Source: Albitalea sp966211955
GTDB lineage: Bacteria > Pseudomonadota > Gammaproteobacteria > Burkholderiales > Burkholderiaceae_C
Length of the DNA stretch: 64,000 nucleotides
Reading direction: 5' to 3'
Assembly (NCBI GenBank): GCA_966211955.1
Contig: CBIHOF010000008.1
Location: forward strand, 124,001-188,000
Shown: piece by piece, positions 17,920-26,407 of the stretch
How the letters are laid out: each line of letters begins with the position of its first letter
Position numbering within the stretch: position 1 is the stretch's first letter
Translations under genes and position numbers: made by a program
Notes under the pieces: model-generated
What the model was told of the DNA's origin: nothing
The model's database searches: none
Seen by the model: the letters and a program-made list of their open reading frames with translations, nothing else

Positions 17920-19623
17920 TCAGTCCTTCGGCAGGCTCGGGATCGCCTGCGTGCAATCGCCCTTCAGCGGCAGGTTCCTGCACACGTACTGCCCGACGGT
18001 GTTCTCGGTGGCCGCACCGGCGGGTGCGGGCTGGTGCACGCGCTGCTTCCAGATCTGCCAGAGCATGAAGCCGTCGTTGGGCTTGCCCTTGTTCTTGACG
18101 TAGTTCACCAGCGTCTCGACGTTGTAGTAGGCGGTGGCGATGTTGTTGCTGCCATTGAGCATCTCGGCGTCGTATTGCACGCCGTTGGCGGGAATCTTCA
18201 GTACCGCGCCGCCCGCACCTTCGGGCGCGATCTCCATGCCGACGTTGATCGGCCCGCTGTAGATCGCGCGGTACGACTCGTAGCCTTCGCGCGGGTCGTA
18301 GTAGTCGCCGCCGTCGTACGACATGAGGTTGATGTGGCTCAGCTTGCTGCCGCGCGTCTTGACCACCGTGTACATCACGCCGCCGAAGGGCGAGCCCCAT
18401 TGCACCTTGCCTTCCTCGAAGGGCGAGCCCTTGACGTAGTAGGCGCCGGTGGACCAGCCCGCCACCGAGATGCCGAGCTTGGCGCCGCGCGACTGGATCT
18501 CACTGTAGAGGCTGTCGATGATCCCGTTGATCTGGCCGTCGGTGTTGCAGCTGAAGTTGGCCGCATCGAGCTTGTTGCAGGATGAGCCGTTGGTCTCCCA
18601 GTCGATGTCCACGCCCGAGGCGCCCAGGTCCACCGCGAGATCGACCACGCCCTTCGCGTTGAAGTTGGCCCACTCGCTGCCCTGGCTGTAGGCCCAGCCG
18701 CCGAACGACACCCAGACCTGCGTGCCGCGTGCCTTCAGGGCTGCGATGCTGTTGCGAAGGTCTTGCGACTGCTGCGCGGTGAAGGTTCGCTGGCCGGTGT
18801 TGGTGGATGCGCCCTCGATGAACTCGAAGCCCGCCATGTTCTGGTCGAAGGCATAGCTGCCCTTCACGTAGGACGTGTTCGGCTTGGCGAAGGCCAGGTT
18901 CACGTGGGTGAAGTAGTTGGGAATGTTGGCCGTGGTGAGGTCGTAGATGCTCGTGTTCCAGGTGCCGGAGTAGCCGACGTAGCTGCGGGCGGCCGGCGCG
19001 GGCGCAGGCGCAGGCGCAGGAGCAGGTGCCGGAGCAGGTGCCGGAGCGGGAGCGCCGCAGTCATTGACCTTCGTCCATGGCTGGCCGCTGCCGGTCGGGC
19101 CGTTGCTGGTTGCCGGGTTGTTGCCCTGCGTCCACCAGTTGGCCTTGTAGTTGACATTGCCGACGCTGGCCTGCTGACCGGTCGTGTACGCGGTGTTCGC
19201 GACCCATGTCGGCGCGCAACCGGGTGCAGGTGCAGGTGCAGGTGCAGGTGCTTGTGCAGTTGCAGGTGCAGGTGCAGGGGCGGGTGCGGGTGCCGGGGCG
19301 GGAGCAGGCGGCGGCGGAGGTGGCGTGGGCACTGGATCAGGTGCCGGTGCCGGTGCCGGTGCGCTCGCGGCACCGACGTCCGTCCACAGGCTCGTCGTCG
19401 TCGGGTTCCACCCGGTGCTGCTGTAGTCCGTCTGGTCCACCGTCGCCTGGTAGTTGCGCCCGTTGTAGGTCACGAGCGAACCGGCCGAGTAGAAGGTGTC
19501 GGGCTTCCAGGCGGCGTAGCTGGCGGCGTAGATCTGCGTGGCCGCGAGTGCCGCGGTCAGCGCGCAGAGCATGCGCAGGCCATGGGCGCGTGCGAGCGGG
19601 CGGGCAGGCGTGGTGGGGAGCAT
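17920..19623 (-). CDS. Secreted GH18 chitinase with two chitin-binding modules
   Basis: A 567-residue secreted chitinase. After a signal peptide (about 1-34) come a CBM5/12-type module (37-85, AWKPDTFYSAG and the Trp-rich end), a Pro/Ala linker (86-134), a second CBM5/12-like module (136-189, WVANTAYTTGQQ), another PA linker and a GH18 catalytic domain from about 214. The catalytic core is GVDIDWE with E343 as proton donor and D339 and D341 before it; the first Asp of the usual DxxDxDxE is replaced by Ser336. The ATG at 19623 has GGAG upstream; a TTG at 19638 would lie inside that site. The linkers come from tandem GCAGGT-like hexamers, which may vary in length between strains. Confidence 0.93.
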   Translation of the reverse strand: MLPTTPARPLARAHGLRMLCALTAALAATQIYAASYAAWKPDTFYSAGSLVTYNGRNYQATVDQTDYSSTGWNPTTTSLWTDVGAASAPAPAPAPDPVPTPPPPPPAPAPAPAPAPAPAPATAQAPAPAPAPAPGCAPTWVANTAYTTGQQASVGNVNYKANWWTQGNNPATSNGPTGSGQPWTKVNDCGAPAPAPAPAPAPAPAPAPAPAARSYVGYSGTWNTSIYDLTTANIPNYFTHVNLAFAKPNTSYVKGSYAFDQNMAGFEFIEGASTNTGQRTFTAQQSQDLRNSIAALKARGTQVWVSFGGWAYSQGSEWANFNAKGVVDLAVDLGASGVDIDWETNGSSCNKLDAANFSCNTDGQINGIIDSLYSEIQSRGAKLGISVAGWSTGAYYVKGSPFEEGKVQWGSPFGGVMYTVVKTRGSKLSHINLMSYDGGDYYDPREGYESYRAIYSGPINVGMEIAPEGAGGAVLKIPANGVQYDAEMLNGSNNIATAYYNVETLVNYVKNKGKPNDGFMLWQIWKQRVHQPAPAGAATENTVGQYVCRNLPLKGDCTQAIPSLPKD

Positions 19624-19668
19624 GTCGGCGTTCTCCAAGAGTGGGCGCCGTCACTATAACCACTTGAA

Positions 19669-19709
19669 TACCATTTGAGTACCAATACCAAGAGAGAACT
19701 GGTAATGGT
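19669..19709. promoter_or_regulatory. Cluster of TACCA/TGGTA half-sites upstream of the chitinase gene
   Basis: Within 41 bp lie TACCA at 19669, 19680 and 19686 and an inverted TGGTA at 19700. The first two are 11 bp (one helical turn) apart. ACCAATACCA (19681-19690) and TGGTAATGGT (19700-19709) form 10-bp inverted arms with one mismatch. The cluster begins 46 bp upstream of the chitinase ATG and is AT-rich relative to its surroundings, so a regulator-binding region is likely; the regulator is unknown. Confidence 0.45.
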
Positions 19710-19725
19710 TTGTGCTGACCCATGG

Positions 19726-19763
19726 GACCCCCTCCCCGCTGGGGGAGGGTTGGGGTGGGGGCG
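19726..19763. repeat. GC-rich palindromic intergenic repeat, copy 2
   Basis: ccccctccccgc facing gggggagggttggggtggggg. It belongs to the same family as the copy at 2008-2051 and forms a pair with the copy at 19827-19865. Confidence 0.6.
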
Positions 19764-19826
19764 TGGGCCGTTGCGATGTGAGGGTCTGGGCGCAGACGCT
19801 ATCAGGCCTCGTCAGTGCCATCGCCG

Positions 19827-19865
19827 TCGCCCTCACCCCAGCCCTCTCCAGGCGGAAGAGGGAGC
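19827..19865. repeat. GC-rich palindromic intergenic repeat, copy 3
   Basis: cgccctcaccccagccctctcc followed by gcggaagagggagc. It is in the opposite orientation to copy 2, 64 bp away, between the chitinase and GGDEF genes. Confidence 0.6.
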
Positions 19866-19910
19866 AATGCCCGAGTGGCCTTTGTTTGCAGGGGAATGGG
19901 GCAATCAAGG

Positions 19911-22178
19911 TCAGAGCACGTTCACCACGCGCGCCGGATCGAGGTTGGTCTCCAGCACGACGGTGCCCGAGCTCACCGCCTCGCGCGGCGAGGCCTTGAG
20001 CTGCACGAGCAGCTCCGGCGCGCGCGTGAGGTCCGTTGCGCCGAAGCCCACCCATGCGTTGCGTCCCGCGCGCTTGGCTGCATACAAGGCCATGTCGATC
20101 AGCGCGACCACCTCCTGCCACGACAGCGCAAGCGGATCGGTGCCGATGAACGGGTGGCTCGCATAGCCGATGGAGCAGGTTTTCGCCAGCCGCGTGCCAT
20201 CGGGCAGCACGAAGTCCTCATTGGCGATGGTGGCCCGCACCCGCTCGGCCAGCCGCGCGGACTGGCTGCGCAAGGTGGCGCGGGCGACGATCAGGAACTC
20301 CTCGCCTCCCCACCGCACGAGATAGTCCGATTCGCGGAAGACCCGCAGCAACCGCTCCTTGATCTGGATGAGCACTGCGTCGCCGGCCAGGTGGCCGTAG
20401 GTGTCGTTCACCTGCTTGAAGTGGTCCAGGTCCACCATGAACATCACCGTGTCGCTCGCATCGGCGGCCGCGGACGACGGCTCGCGCGCACGGCGCTCGT
20501 TGAGCGCGGCGTCTTCCTCCAGATGCTGCAGCAGGAAGCGGCGGTTGCGCAGGCCGGTGAGCGGGTCGGTGAGGCTGCTGTCTTCGAGCGCGCGCAAGGC
20601 GGTGCGCAGCTCGGCGGTGCGATCGGCCACGCGTCGCTCGAGATCACGATTGTTCTGCTCGAGCTGCTGCTGGATGTCGATGTGCTGCGCATCACTCAGC
20701 AAGTGCTCCACGAGGTTCGCGATGTGCGATGCGAAGAGCACGTCGTCGCGCGTCCAGTTGCGGCGCACCCCCGTCTGGCCGAAGGTGGCCACGCCCATGT
20801 TGTCGCCACGCAGGCGCAGCGGCACCTCGATGAGCGAACGGACATCGGAGGGCCCCAGCACCGGCGCCAGCTCGGCCGCTGCCGGGTGCAGGCGCAAGTC
20901 GTGCACCACCAGCGGTTGCTCCAGCGTGCGCTGCAGCGAGTCGTAGGTGGTCATGCGCTCGGCATCCAATGCATCGCCCACCTTGAAGCGCAGCGTGCCG
21001 GGCCCGTGCAGCGCGCGGCACAGGACGCGCCCGCTCTCGTCGTCACGCAGGCAAATGGCAACCAGCTCCACGCGCAGGATGTCGGCGGCCGTGGTCACCA
21101 CGCGGCGCAGCGCATCGTCGAGCCCGATGCGCTGCATCGTGACGCTGGACGACAGCTCCAGCAGCTTCTGGATGGGCGGCTTTTCGGAGATGTCGTACTG
21201 CTGCATGTTGCGCAGCCGGTCGGGTGCGCTCAGCTCGGCATTGATCTCCAGCTCCAATGCCATGTACAGCCGCGCATAGCGCAGCGCCGAGGCGTTGTCG
21301 CCGCGCTCTTCGGCGAGCTGCGAGAGCTCGCTGCAGCAAGCCGTCTGCTGCGGGCGCGAGCTCACGCGCATGGCGGCGGCCAGCGCGTCTTCGTAGGCGG
21401 CGCGGGCATCATCGCGGCGGCCTTGCTGGCGCAGGATTTGCGCGAGCGAAATGCGCGCCGCTGAGTTCAGCCAGATGTAGCGGCAGGCCGACGCCAGTTC
21501 GAGCGCCTGGCGCGTGAGCGTCTCAGCGCGAGACAGGTCGCCCGCATCGCGCGCGCATTGGCCCAGGTGCCAGTACGACTCCGCCACGTATTCGCGGATG
21601 CCGCCGCGCTGCGCATGCCCGAGCGCGGCCTCGATCTCCGCCATCGCGGTTTCGCGCTGCCCCATCGCCCGCTGATTGACGCCCAGGTTGAGGCCGAGCT
21701 TGGCCGCCAGGTACGGGTCGTCATGTCCGTCGAGCAGCTCGCGCGCATCGCGCTGGAAGCGCACACCGGTGCCGTAGTCGCCGAGCGCGCAGTACATCGC
21801 GCCCAGGCCGATGCGCGCCTCGATGGCCGAGCGGACATCGCCCGTGAGCTTGAACAGGTCGAGGCAGCGGCCCCACAGGTGCATCGCCTCGCGGTACTCG
21901 CCTTGCGTGTAGCGCACACGGCCGATGGCTTCGAGCATGCGGCCCGCCTGCGTCGACAGGCCGGCGTCCTCCGCCAGCTGCAGCCCGGCATACAGGTCGT
22001 CCATGACCGCGGAGGCCTCGCCCAGCCGCTCCAGCGTGAAGTAGCGCTGATAGAGGGCGTCCAGCCCGACGTCGTGCCGGCCGGCCTCGGCGGCGGCGGA
22101 CTCCAGCTTGCGGAGAAGCGCGACGGCAGCACGTGGATGCCGCCGGGCCGTGCGTTCGATGCGATCGAGTGTTTCCAT
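19911..22178 (-). CDS. TPR-GAF-GGDEF protein (probable diguanylate cyclase)
   Basis: A 755-residue signalling protein that probably makes cyclic di-GMP. The N-terminal 320 residues form tetratricopeptide-like helical repeats (YTQGEYREAMHLWGRCL, AMYCALGDYGTGVRF), followed by a GAF domain (about 330-490), a short coiled coil (IQQQLEQNNRDLERRV) and a GGDEF domain. The active-site motif is GGEEF (624-628), and the inhibitory I-site RESD (615-618) is exactly five residues upstream. No membrane segment is seen. The ATG at 22178 is preceded by AGGGAG; an upstream in-frame start would add a Cys/Arg-rich leader unlike the family. It stands alone. Confidence 0.9.
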   Translation of the reverse strand: METLDRIERTARRHPRAAVALLRKLESAAAEAGRHDVGLDALYQRYFTLERLGEASAVMDDLYAGLQLAEDAGLSTQAGRMLEAIGRVRYTQGEYREAMHLWGRCLDLFKLTGDVRSAIEARIGLGAMYCALGDYGTGVRFQRDARELLDGHDDPYLAAKLGLNLGVNQRAMGQRETAMAEIEAALGHAQRGGIREYVAESYWHLGQCARDAGDLSRAETLTRQALELASACRYIWLNSAARISLAQILRQQGRRDDARAAYEDALAAAMRVSSRPQQTACCSELSQLAEERGDNASALRYARLYMALELEINAELSAPDRLRNMQQYDISEKPPIQKLLELSSSVTMQRIGLDDALRRVVTTAADILRVELVAICLRDDESGRVLCRALHGPGTLRFKVGDALDAERMTTYDSLQRTLEQPLVVHDLRLHPAAAELAPVLGPSDVRSLIEVPLRLRGDNMGVATFGQTGVRRNWTRDDVLFASHIANLVEHLLSDAQHIDIQQQLEQNNRDLERRVADRTAELRTALRALEDSSLTDPLTGLRNRRFLLQHLEEDAALNERRAREPSSAAADASDTVMFMVDLDHFKQVNDTYGHLAGDAVLIQIKERLLRVFRESDYLVRWGGEEFLIVARATLRSQSARLAERVRATIANEDFVLPDGTRLAKTCSIGYASHPFIGTDPLALSWQEVVALIDMALYAAKRAGRNAWVGFGATDLTRAPELLVQLKASPREAVSSGTVVLETNLDPARVVNVL

Positions 22179-22355
22179 CCGCTCCCTGGACTCAGCCGTG
22201 CGGGCGTTGTAGCACCGGCGCGGCATGCCGCAAACAGGGGCGCTCCGTAGAACCATGGCGTGGCGGCGCCGCAGCGTCGAAAGGTGCCCGCGGGTCGCAC
22301 GAAGGCACGTCGATTGCCGAGCAGGAACACAACCCGTTACCAGCAAAGGCACATC

Positions 22356-22952
22356 ATGAAGCAACGCTCTGCTCTTCCATTGACCACCGCGCAGGCTCGT
22401 GATTCGGGGCTGCCGTGGAACTCGTCATTGATCGCTGTGGCGCTCGCCGCGGCCTGCTTGGCCTGCGCGCCGGCGCAGGCGGCGGACAAGCCCGGGTATG
22501 ACCAAGCCCACGCCGCGGCCAAAGCTCAACAGCAGGCGGCGGAGAAGCAATGCGGCACCCTCGCCGGCAACGCGCGCGACATCTGCAAGGCCGAAGCCAA
22601 TCTGGCCCGCGTGCAGGCCGACGCAGATGCCGAGATCACCTACAAGGACAGCGTGAAGACGCGGCACTCGGCCTCCGATGCCGTCGCCAAGGCGCAATAC
22701 GACCTGGCCCGCGAGCGATGCGACGACAAGGGCGGGAACCTGAAGGATGTGTGCGTCGAGCAAGCCAAGGCGGCGCTCGCCAAGGCGCAGGCCGACGGCA
22801 AGGCTTACGAGCGCTCGGCGGACGCGAACGCGGAAGCCGACAAGGTCAAGCGCGATGCCGACTACAAGGTCGAGCTGGAGAAGTGCGACCAGTTCGCCGG
22901 CGACCCGAAGGCAGCCTGCGTGAACCGGGCCAAGGCGACGTTCGGGAAGTGA
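22356..22952 (+). CDS. Exported Lys/Ala-rich protein with cysteine repeats, unknown function
   Basis: A 198-residue protein with an export signal (hydrophobic SSLIAVALAAACLACAPAQA, about residues 23-42) and a highly charged, helical mature part. Three repeats carry a paired-cysteine pattern: CGTLAGNARDICKAE, CDDKGGNLKDVCVEQ and CDQFAGDPKAACVNR, each followed by Ala/Lys-rich helix, so three disulfides are likely. Its size and composition resemble exported coiled-coil proteins of Burkholderiales often labelled as TolA-like by composition. The ATG at 22356 has a weak AAAGG site. Function is unknown. Confidence 0.75.
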   Translation: MKQRSALPLTTAQARDSGLPWNSSLIAVALAAACLACAPAQAADKPGYDQAHAAAKAQQQAAEKQCGTLAGNARDICKAEANLARVQADADAEITYKDSVKTRHSASDAVAKAQYDLARERCDDKGGNLKDVCVEQAKAALAKAQADGKAYERSADANAEADKVKRDADYKVELEKCDQFAGDPKAACVNRAKATFGK

Positions 22953-22974
22953 CGGTCACTGCCCGACTGCCGCT

Positions 22975-23097
22975 TCAAGGCAAAGGCGCGAGCAGGAAGG
23001 CGGTGATCGAGGCCAGCGCGGCCAGCACGATCCAGCCCAGCGCCGGCCACGGATTGCCGATGGTGTCGTTGTCGAAGACGGTTTCTTGAGAGCTCAT
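22975..23097 (-). CDS. 40-residue single-pass membrane protein
   Basis: A short reading frame of 40 residues beginning MSSQETVFDNDTIGNPWPAL, with a hydrophobic helix in residues 19-39 ending in LLAPLP. An excellent ribosome-binding site (AGGGGGAT, six bases before the ATG) makes translation likely. It is convergent with the exported protein gene, 22 bp away. A small inner-membrane protein is probable; function unknown. Confidence 0.65.
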   Translation of the reverse strand: MSSQETVFDNDTIGNPWPALGWIVLAALASITAFLLAPLP

Positions 23098-23226
23098 GGA
23101 CGTATCCCCCTGTAGAGCCCGGTGTTGAGATGGGCTGTGTCATAGGGGAATACGTGATGCGACTGTCAAACCGGACAACGCGGGCCGACACGGCGACGCC
23201 GCCCAGCATGCGGACCCGACCCGTGA

Positions 23227-23427
23227 CTAGGCCGTGGGCTTGTCTTGATTCGTTGAAGAACTGCGGCGCTTGCAAAGCCAGCATGCCAACAATGCCCCCA
23301 CCAACCCCCCGGCAAACCCTCCAGCGAACGCATAGAGAACGCCCGTTCCTGGCGCGCTGTCGGCGTATGCGGCGAGAGGCGTGCTGAGAAAGAGAACAGC
23401 AACAGGTAGTTTGGCTTCGATTTTCAT
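23227..23427 (-). CDS. Small exported/membrane protein (66 residues) downstream of the kinase gene
   Basis: A 66-residue protein beginning MKIEAKLPVAVLFLS, with a signal peptide cleaved probably after AYA (residue 21), a Gly-rich membrane helix (about 27-49, GGFAGGLVGALLACWLC) and a charged tail (KRRSSSTNQDK). The ATG at 23427 has GGGAG six bases upstream. It begins 16 bp after the stop of the transmembrane kinase gene on the same strand, so the two are probably co-transcribed. A role in the kinase pathway is possible but unproven. Confidence 0.65.
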   Translation of the reverse strand: MKIEAKLPVAVLFLSTPLAAYADSAPGTGVLYAFAGGFAGGLVGALLACWLCKRRSSSTNQDKPTA

Positions 23428-23443
23428 GGGCGCTCCCGCGCAG

Positions 23444-26269
23444 TTAGAGAAACAGGTCGATCGTTGACCGAGGGCGTAGCTCGATGGAATGTTGATGCGA
23501 AATTGGAAGTTGTTCAGCTCCTGACTTCGCAATCAAACCGCGTTGTAACCGAAGCTTCAATTGCACGACTCGCAAGAAAGTCGGCGAATCAGCGCCGAGT
23601 GATGCTCTCAATATCGGCTCTGCCTCGGTCACAATGTCCAACGCCTCAGTGAGGCGCGCTTGTGCTTCAAGAGCAATCGCCAGATTGAGCGAGAAGAACT
23701 GTGTTGTGGGATGTGTTGCACCAACCAAGCTGGACAACTCATCGCGCGCTGACTGCAGCTTTTCAAGAGCGTCGAGACTGCGCCCGCTCTGCAACAAAGA
23801 AATTCCGAGATACGACTTCGCCAATGCGTCCGGCATGGTCGCCTTGCGAGTGCCGTCTATTGGAGTTTGAAGGTCGAGCAATTGATGAATCCACTTCTCT
23901 GCGCTCACCGGATCACCAGCGACCAAGCTGGCTTCAGCAAGTGCAAGCATTGCTTTCACCCTGTAGTTCCGATTGAGGCTTGCGCCGCCTTCAGTTTCAG
24001 CAAGAGTTTTCACCTTTTCAAGTGACACGTTCCGGCGTTCGGACGCACCGGAAAGCTCATTAAGTTTGAGGATCACGAACAGTGCCTCGGCACTCAGCAC
24101 AGGAGTCTTCTTGTCAGAAGCGATTGCTTCTAGAGCCTCGAGATCCTGGGACGCCTGCCTATTCATTCCCAGCCGCAACATTGCCCGGCCTCGTCGGACC
24201 AACAAGCTTCTGCAGTCTGCATGGTGAGGCCCAAGATCAGCCTCACATTTCGAAAGCGCGGACTCGAGGTGGACAAGTAGTTCGGCATGACGACCTGCCA
24301 CAAACAGCAGATCGGCGCGATCAATTGCTAGAGCCGCCAACTCTCTGCCATCGACGCCCGACGTCTTTGCCGCCGTGGCCTCCAATTGCACGAGAAGCGC
24401 CAGGGCCGCGTCGTAGTTCTTCAATTGCTGCTCTGCATACATCCGACCACGCAGCGCATCCATTGTCTTTGTGTGATTGGGACCAAATGCCTGAAGAGCG
24501 TGCTGGAAGCATTGCCGGAAAAGCTCGTTTGCCAAGGTTGCATCGCCATGAATAAATGCGATCCATCCATCGACCTCATTCATTCGCGCGTCCAGCTCCG
24601 GATCGTCGGATGGGCGGCCAGGAATGCCCCTGACTTGCCGCATGGCGGCTTCGGCAAGTTTCATGTCACCCATTCGAACAGCGACATTCGCCTCCGCAAT
24701 TCGAGCAAGCGCAGCCTCTCGCGGCATGTCAAGTTGTCCATAAATGCGTGCGGCGTCAGCAAACGTGCTGTCCGCTCCCACGTACTCGCCCATGTCCTTT
24801 TGAATCGTCGCAATTCCTTGCAGCAGCTCCGCTTGCAGACGTGGCTGGCCCGCGAGTCTCGACAACAGATCCTTTCGCCCGGTTTCAAGCAACTCTCGAG
24901 CAGTAATGTCAGCTCCCCTGGACTTTTCCTGGTCGGCCCGCTTGAACAGACTCAACATGAAGTCTCGTGCCGCTCCCGCGCGCGCAGATTCTTCTCTGGC
25001 TTGGAGACCCAGCACAACAGCTGCGGCAGCCACCATCGCCAGAGACACGATCGCGGAAACTCCCAACCCGACTCCGAGTCGATGCCTCCGTGCAAACTTC
25101 CCAAAGCGATACCAAGCCCCCGGCGCTCTCGCGAGCACCGCCTCCCCTTGCAACCACCGATCCACATCCGCCAACACCGCATCCACGGACAGGTATCGCG
25201 CCGACGGCTTCTTCTCCAGGCACCGCAACGCAATCGCATCCAACTCCGGCGCCAGCAACTTCCGCAAGCCCTTCACCGTCGTCCCACGCGCCTGCGCTTG
25301 CGCATCCGACAACGCCCGCCGACTCGGCGCCCTCGGCTCCGCTTCCAGAATCGCGTGCTCCAACTGCGCGGGTGACTCCACCTTCAGCTCATACGGCCGC
25401 TCACCGCTCACGAGCTCATAGAACACGACGCCCAGCGAATACACATCGCAGGCCGTCGTCAACGGCAGACCCGTCAACTGCTCCGGGCTCGCATACCTCG
25501 GCGTCATCGACCGCCCAGCCTGGCGCGTCAGCTCCGTCTCTTCGATCGCATCGCCCTGCGCTTCGAGCAGCTTGGCGATGCCGAAATCCAGCAGCCTCAC
25601 CTCCCCTTGCGACGTGACCAGGATGTTCGCGGGCTTCAAATCCCGATGAATGACCAGGTTCGCATGCGCGTGCTGGACCGCCAGCAGCACCTGCCTGAAG
25701 AGCATCACCCGCTCTCGAACGCTCACTTTCCGCTCATCGCAGAAGTGCGAGATGGGCTGGCCTTCCACGTACTCCAACGCAAGCCAGGCCTGGCCCTCCT
25801 TCGTCACCCCGGCGTCGTACAGGCCCGCGATGTGCGGATGCCGAAGCGTCGCAAGGATGTCGCGCTCGCGGTCGAAGCGCACGGCAAACGTCTCGCGCCC
25901 CGGCCTCGGGTACGGCAGCTTGATGGCCACCTGCCGTTTGAACGCACCGTCGTCGCGTTCGGCCAGCCACACCTCGGCCATGCCGCCCTCGCCCAGCGGC
26001 TTGACCAGCCGGTAGGGGCCGACGCGATCGCCCCCCTTCCACTCGCTCGCGCCCGCCGCATCCTCCGACAGCTTGGGCAGGGTGCCCAGGAAGCCGTCGG
26101 TGTCGATGTGCTCGCGCGCCTCCAGCATGCGCTTGAGCTGGGACAGCAGCGGGTGGCGCTCGCGCTCGAGCCCGGCCAGCCACGGCGCCAGTTCGTGCGC
26201 AGGCAGGCCGTCGGCTTCCTCGTAGAGGGCCGACAAGGCAGACCACTGCTGTTCGGGGGTGTGGTTCAT
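23444..26269 (-). CDS. Transmembrane Ser/Thr protein kinase with TPR-like C-terminal half
   Basis: A 941-residue Hanks-type kinase. After an 80-residue leader the kinase domain (about 85-360) has GEGGMAEVW (P-loop), K117 in AIKLPY, HRDLKPAN with catalytic D210, DFG (228-230) and the SPEQ loop. A membrane helix follows at about 400-425, then a long C-terminal half of TPR-like helices (ALLVQLEATAAK, GRAMLRLGMNRQASQDLEAL). The part of the gene after the membrane helix (about 23444-24980) has markedly lower GC than the kinase part, suggesting that the two halves have different origins. It is divergent from a Sigma70_ECF-family gene across a 138-bp gap, the pairing known for kinase-controlled ECF sigma factors. 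Confidence 0.92.
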   Translation of the reverse strand: MNHTPEQQWSALSALYEEADGLPAHELAPWLAGLERERHPLLSQLKRMLEAREHIDTDGFLGTLPKLSEDAAGASEWKGGDRVGPYRLVKPLGEGGMAEVWLAERDDGAFKRQVAIKLPYPRPGRETFAVRFDRERDILATLRHPHIAGLYDAGVTKEGQAWLALEYVEGQPISHFCDERKVSVRERVMLFRQVLLAVQHAHANLVIHRDLKPANILVTSQGEVRLLDFGIAKLLEAQGDAIEETELTRQAGRSMTPRYASPEQLTGLPLTTACDVYSLGVVFYELVSGERPYELKVESPAQLEHAILEAEPRAPSRRALSDAQAQARGTTVKGLRKLLAPELDAIALRCLEKKPSARYLSVDAVLADVDRWLQGEAVLARAPGAWYRFGKFARRHRLGVGLGVSAIVSLAMVAAAAVVLGLQAREESARAGAARDFMLSLFKRADQEKSRGADITARELLETGRKDLLSRLAGQPRLQAELLQGIATIQKDMGEYVGADSTFADAARIYGQLDMPREAALARIAEANVAVRMGDMKLAEAAMRQVRGIPGRPSDDPELDARMNEVDGWIAFIHGDATLANELFRQCFQHALQAFGPNHTKTMDALRGRMYAEQQLKNYDAALALLVQLEATAAKTSGVDGRELAALAIDRADLLFVAGRHAELLVHLESALSKCEADLGPHHADCRSLLVRRGRAMLRLGMNRQASQDLEALEAIASDKKTPVLSAEALFVILKLNELSGASERRNVSLEKVKTLAETEGGASLNRNYRVKAMLALAEASLVAGDPVSAEKWIHQLLDLQTPIDGTRKATMPDALAKSYLGISLLQSGRSLDALEKLQSARDELSSLVGATHPTTQFFSLNLAIALEAQARLTEALDIVTEAEPILRASLGADSPTFLRVVQLKLRLQRGLIAKSGAEQLPISHQHSIELRPRSTIDLFL

Positions 26270-26407
26270 CGCGGGCGCATCTTAGGCACGTCGTGCGCAA
26301 GATGGAATCCCGAGATTGAACTGATGTCCATACCCTTGAGGACGCCCTGTTGACTGGCTGTCACCAATCCGCCATGCCACCCGCCGCCGAAAGAAGACAA
26401 TCGCGCC

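Noticed and set aside
17800..18103. Plus-strand frame with a strong AGGAGG before an ATG at 17800
   Set aside because: The peptide is low-complexity, runs into the chitinase gene in antisense and matches no family; at most a remnant of a 5' end.
18996..19310. Short regular repeats that could suggest a CRISPR array
   Set aside because: They are codon-level hexamers of the Pro/Ala linkers in the chitinase gene, without spacers.
22179..22364. N-terminal extension of the GGDEF protein
   Set aside because: The 62 added residues are Cys/Arg-rich and no ribosome-binding site supports the start at 22364.
26286..26296. GCACGTCGTGC dyad near the kinase start
   Set aside because: Only 5-bp arms in a GC-rich region; chance occurrence is likely.
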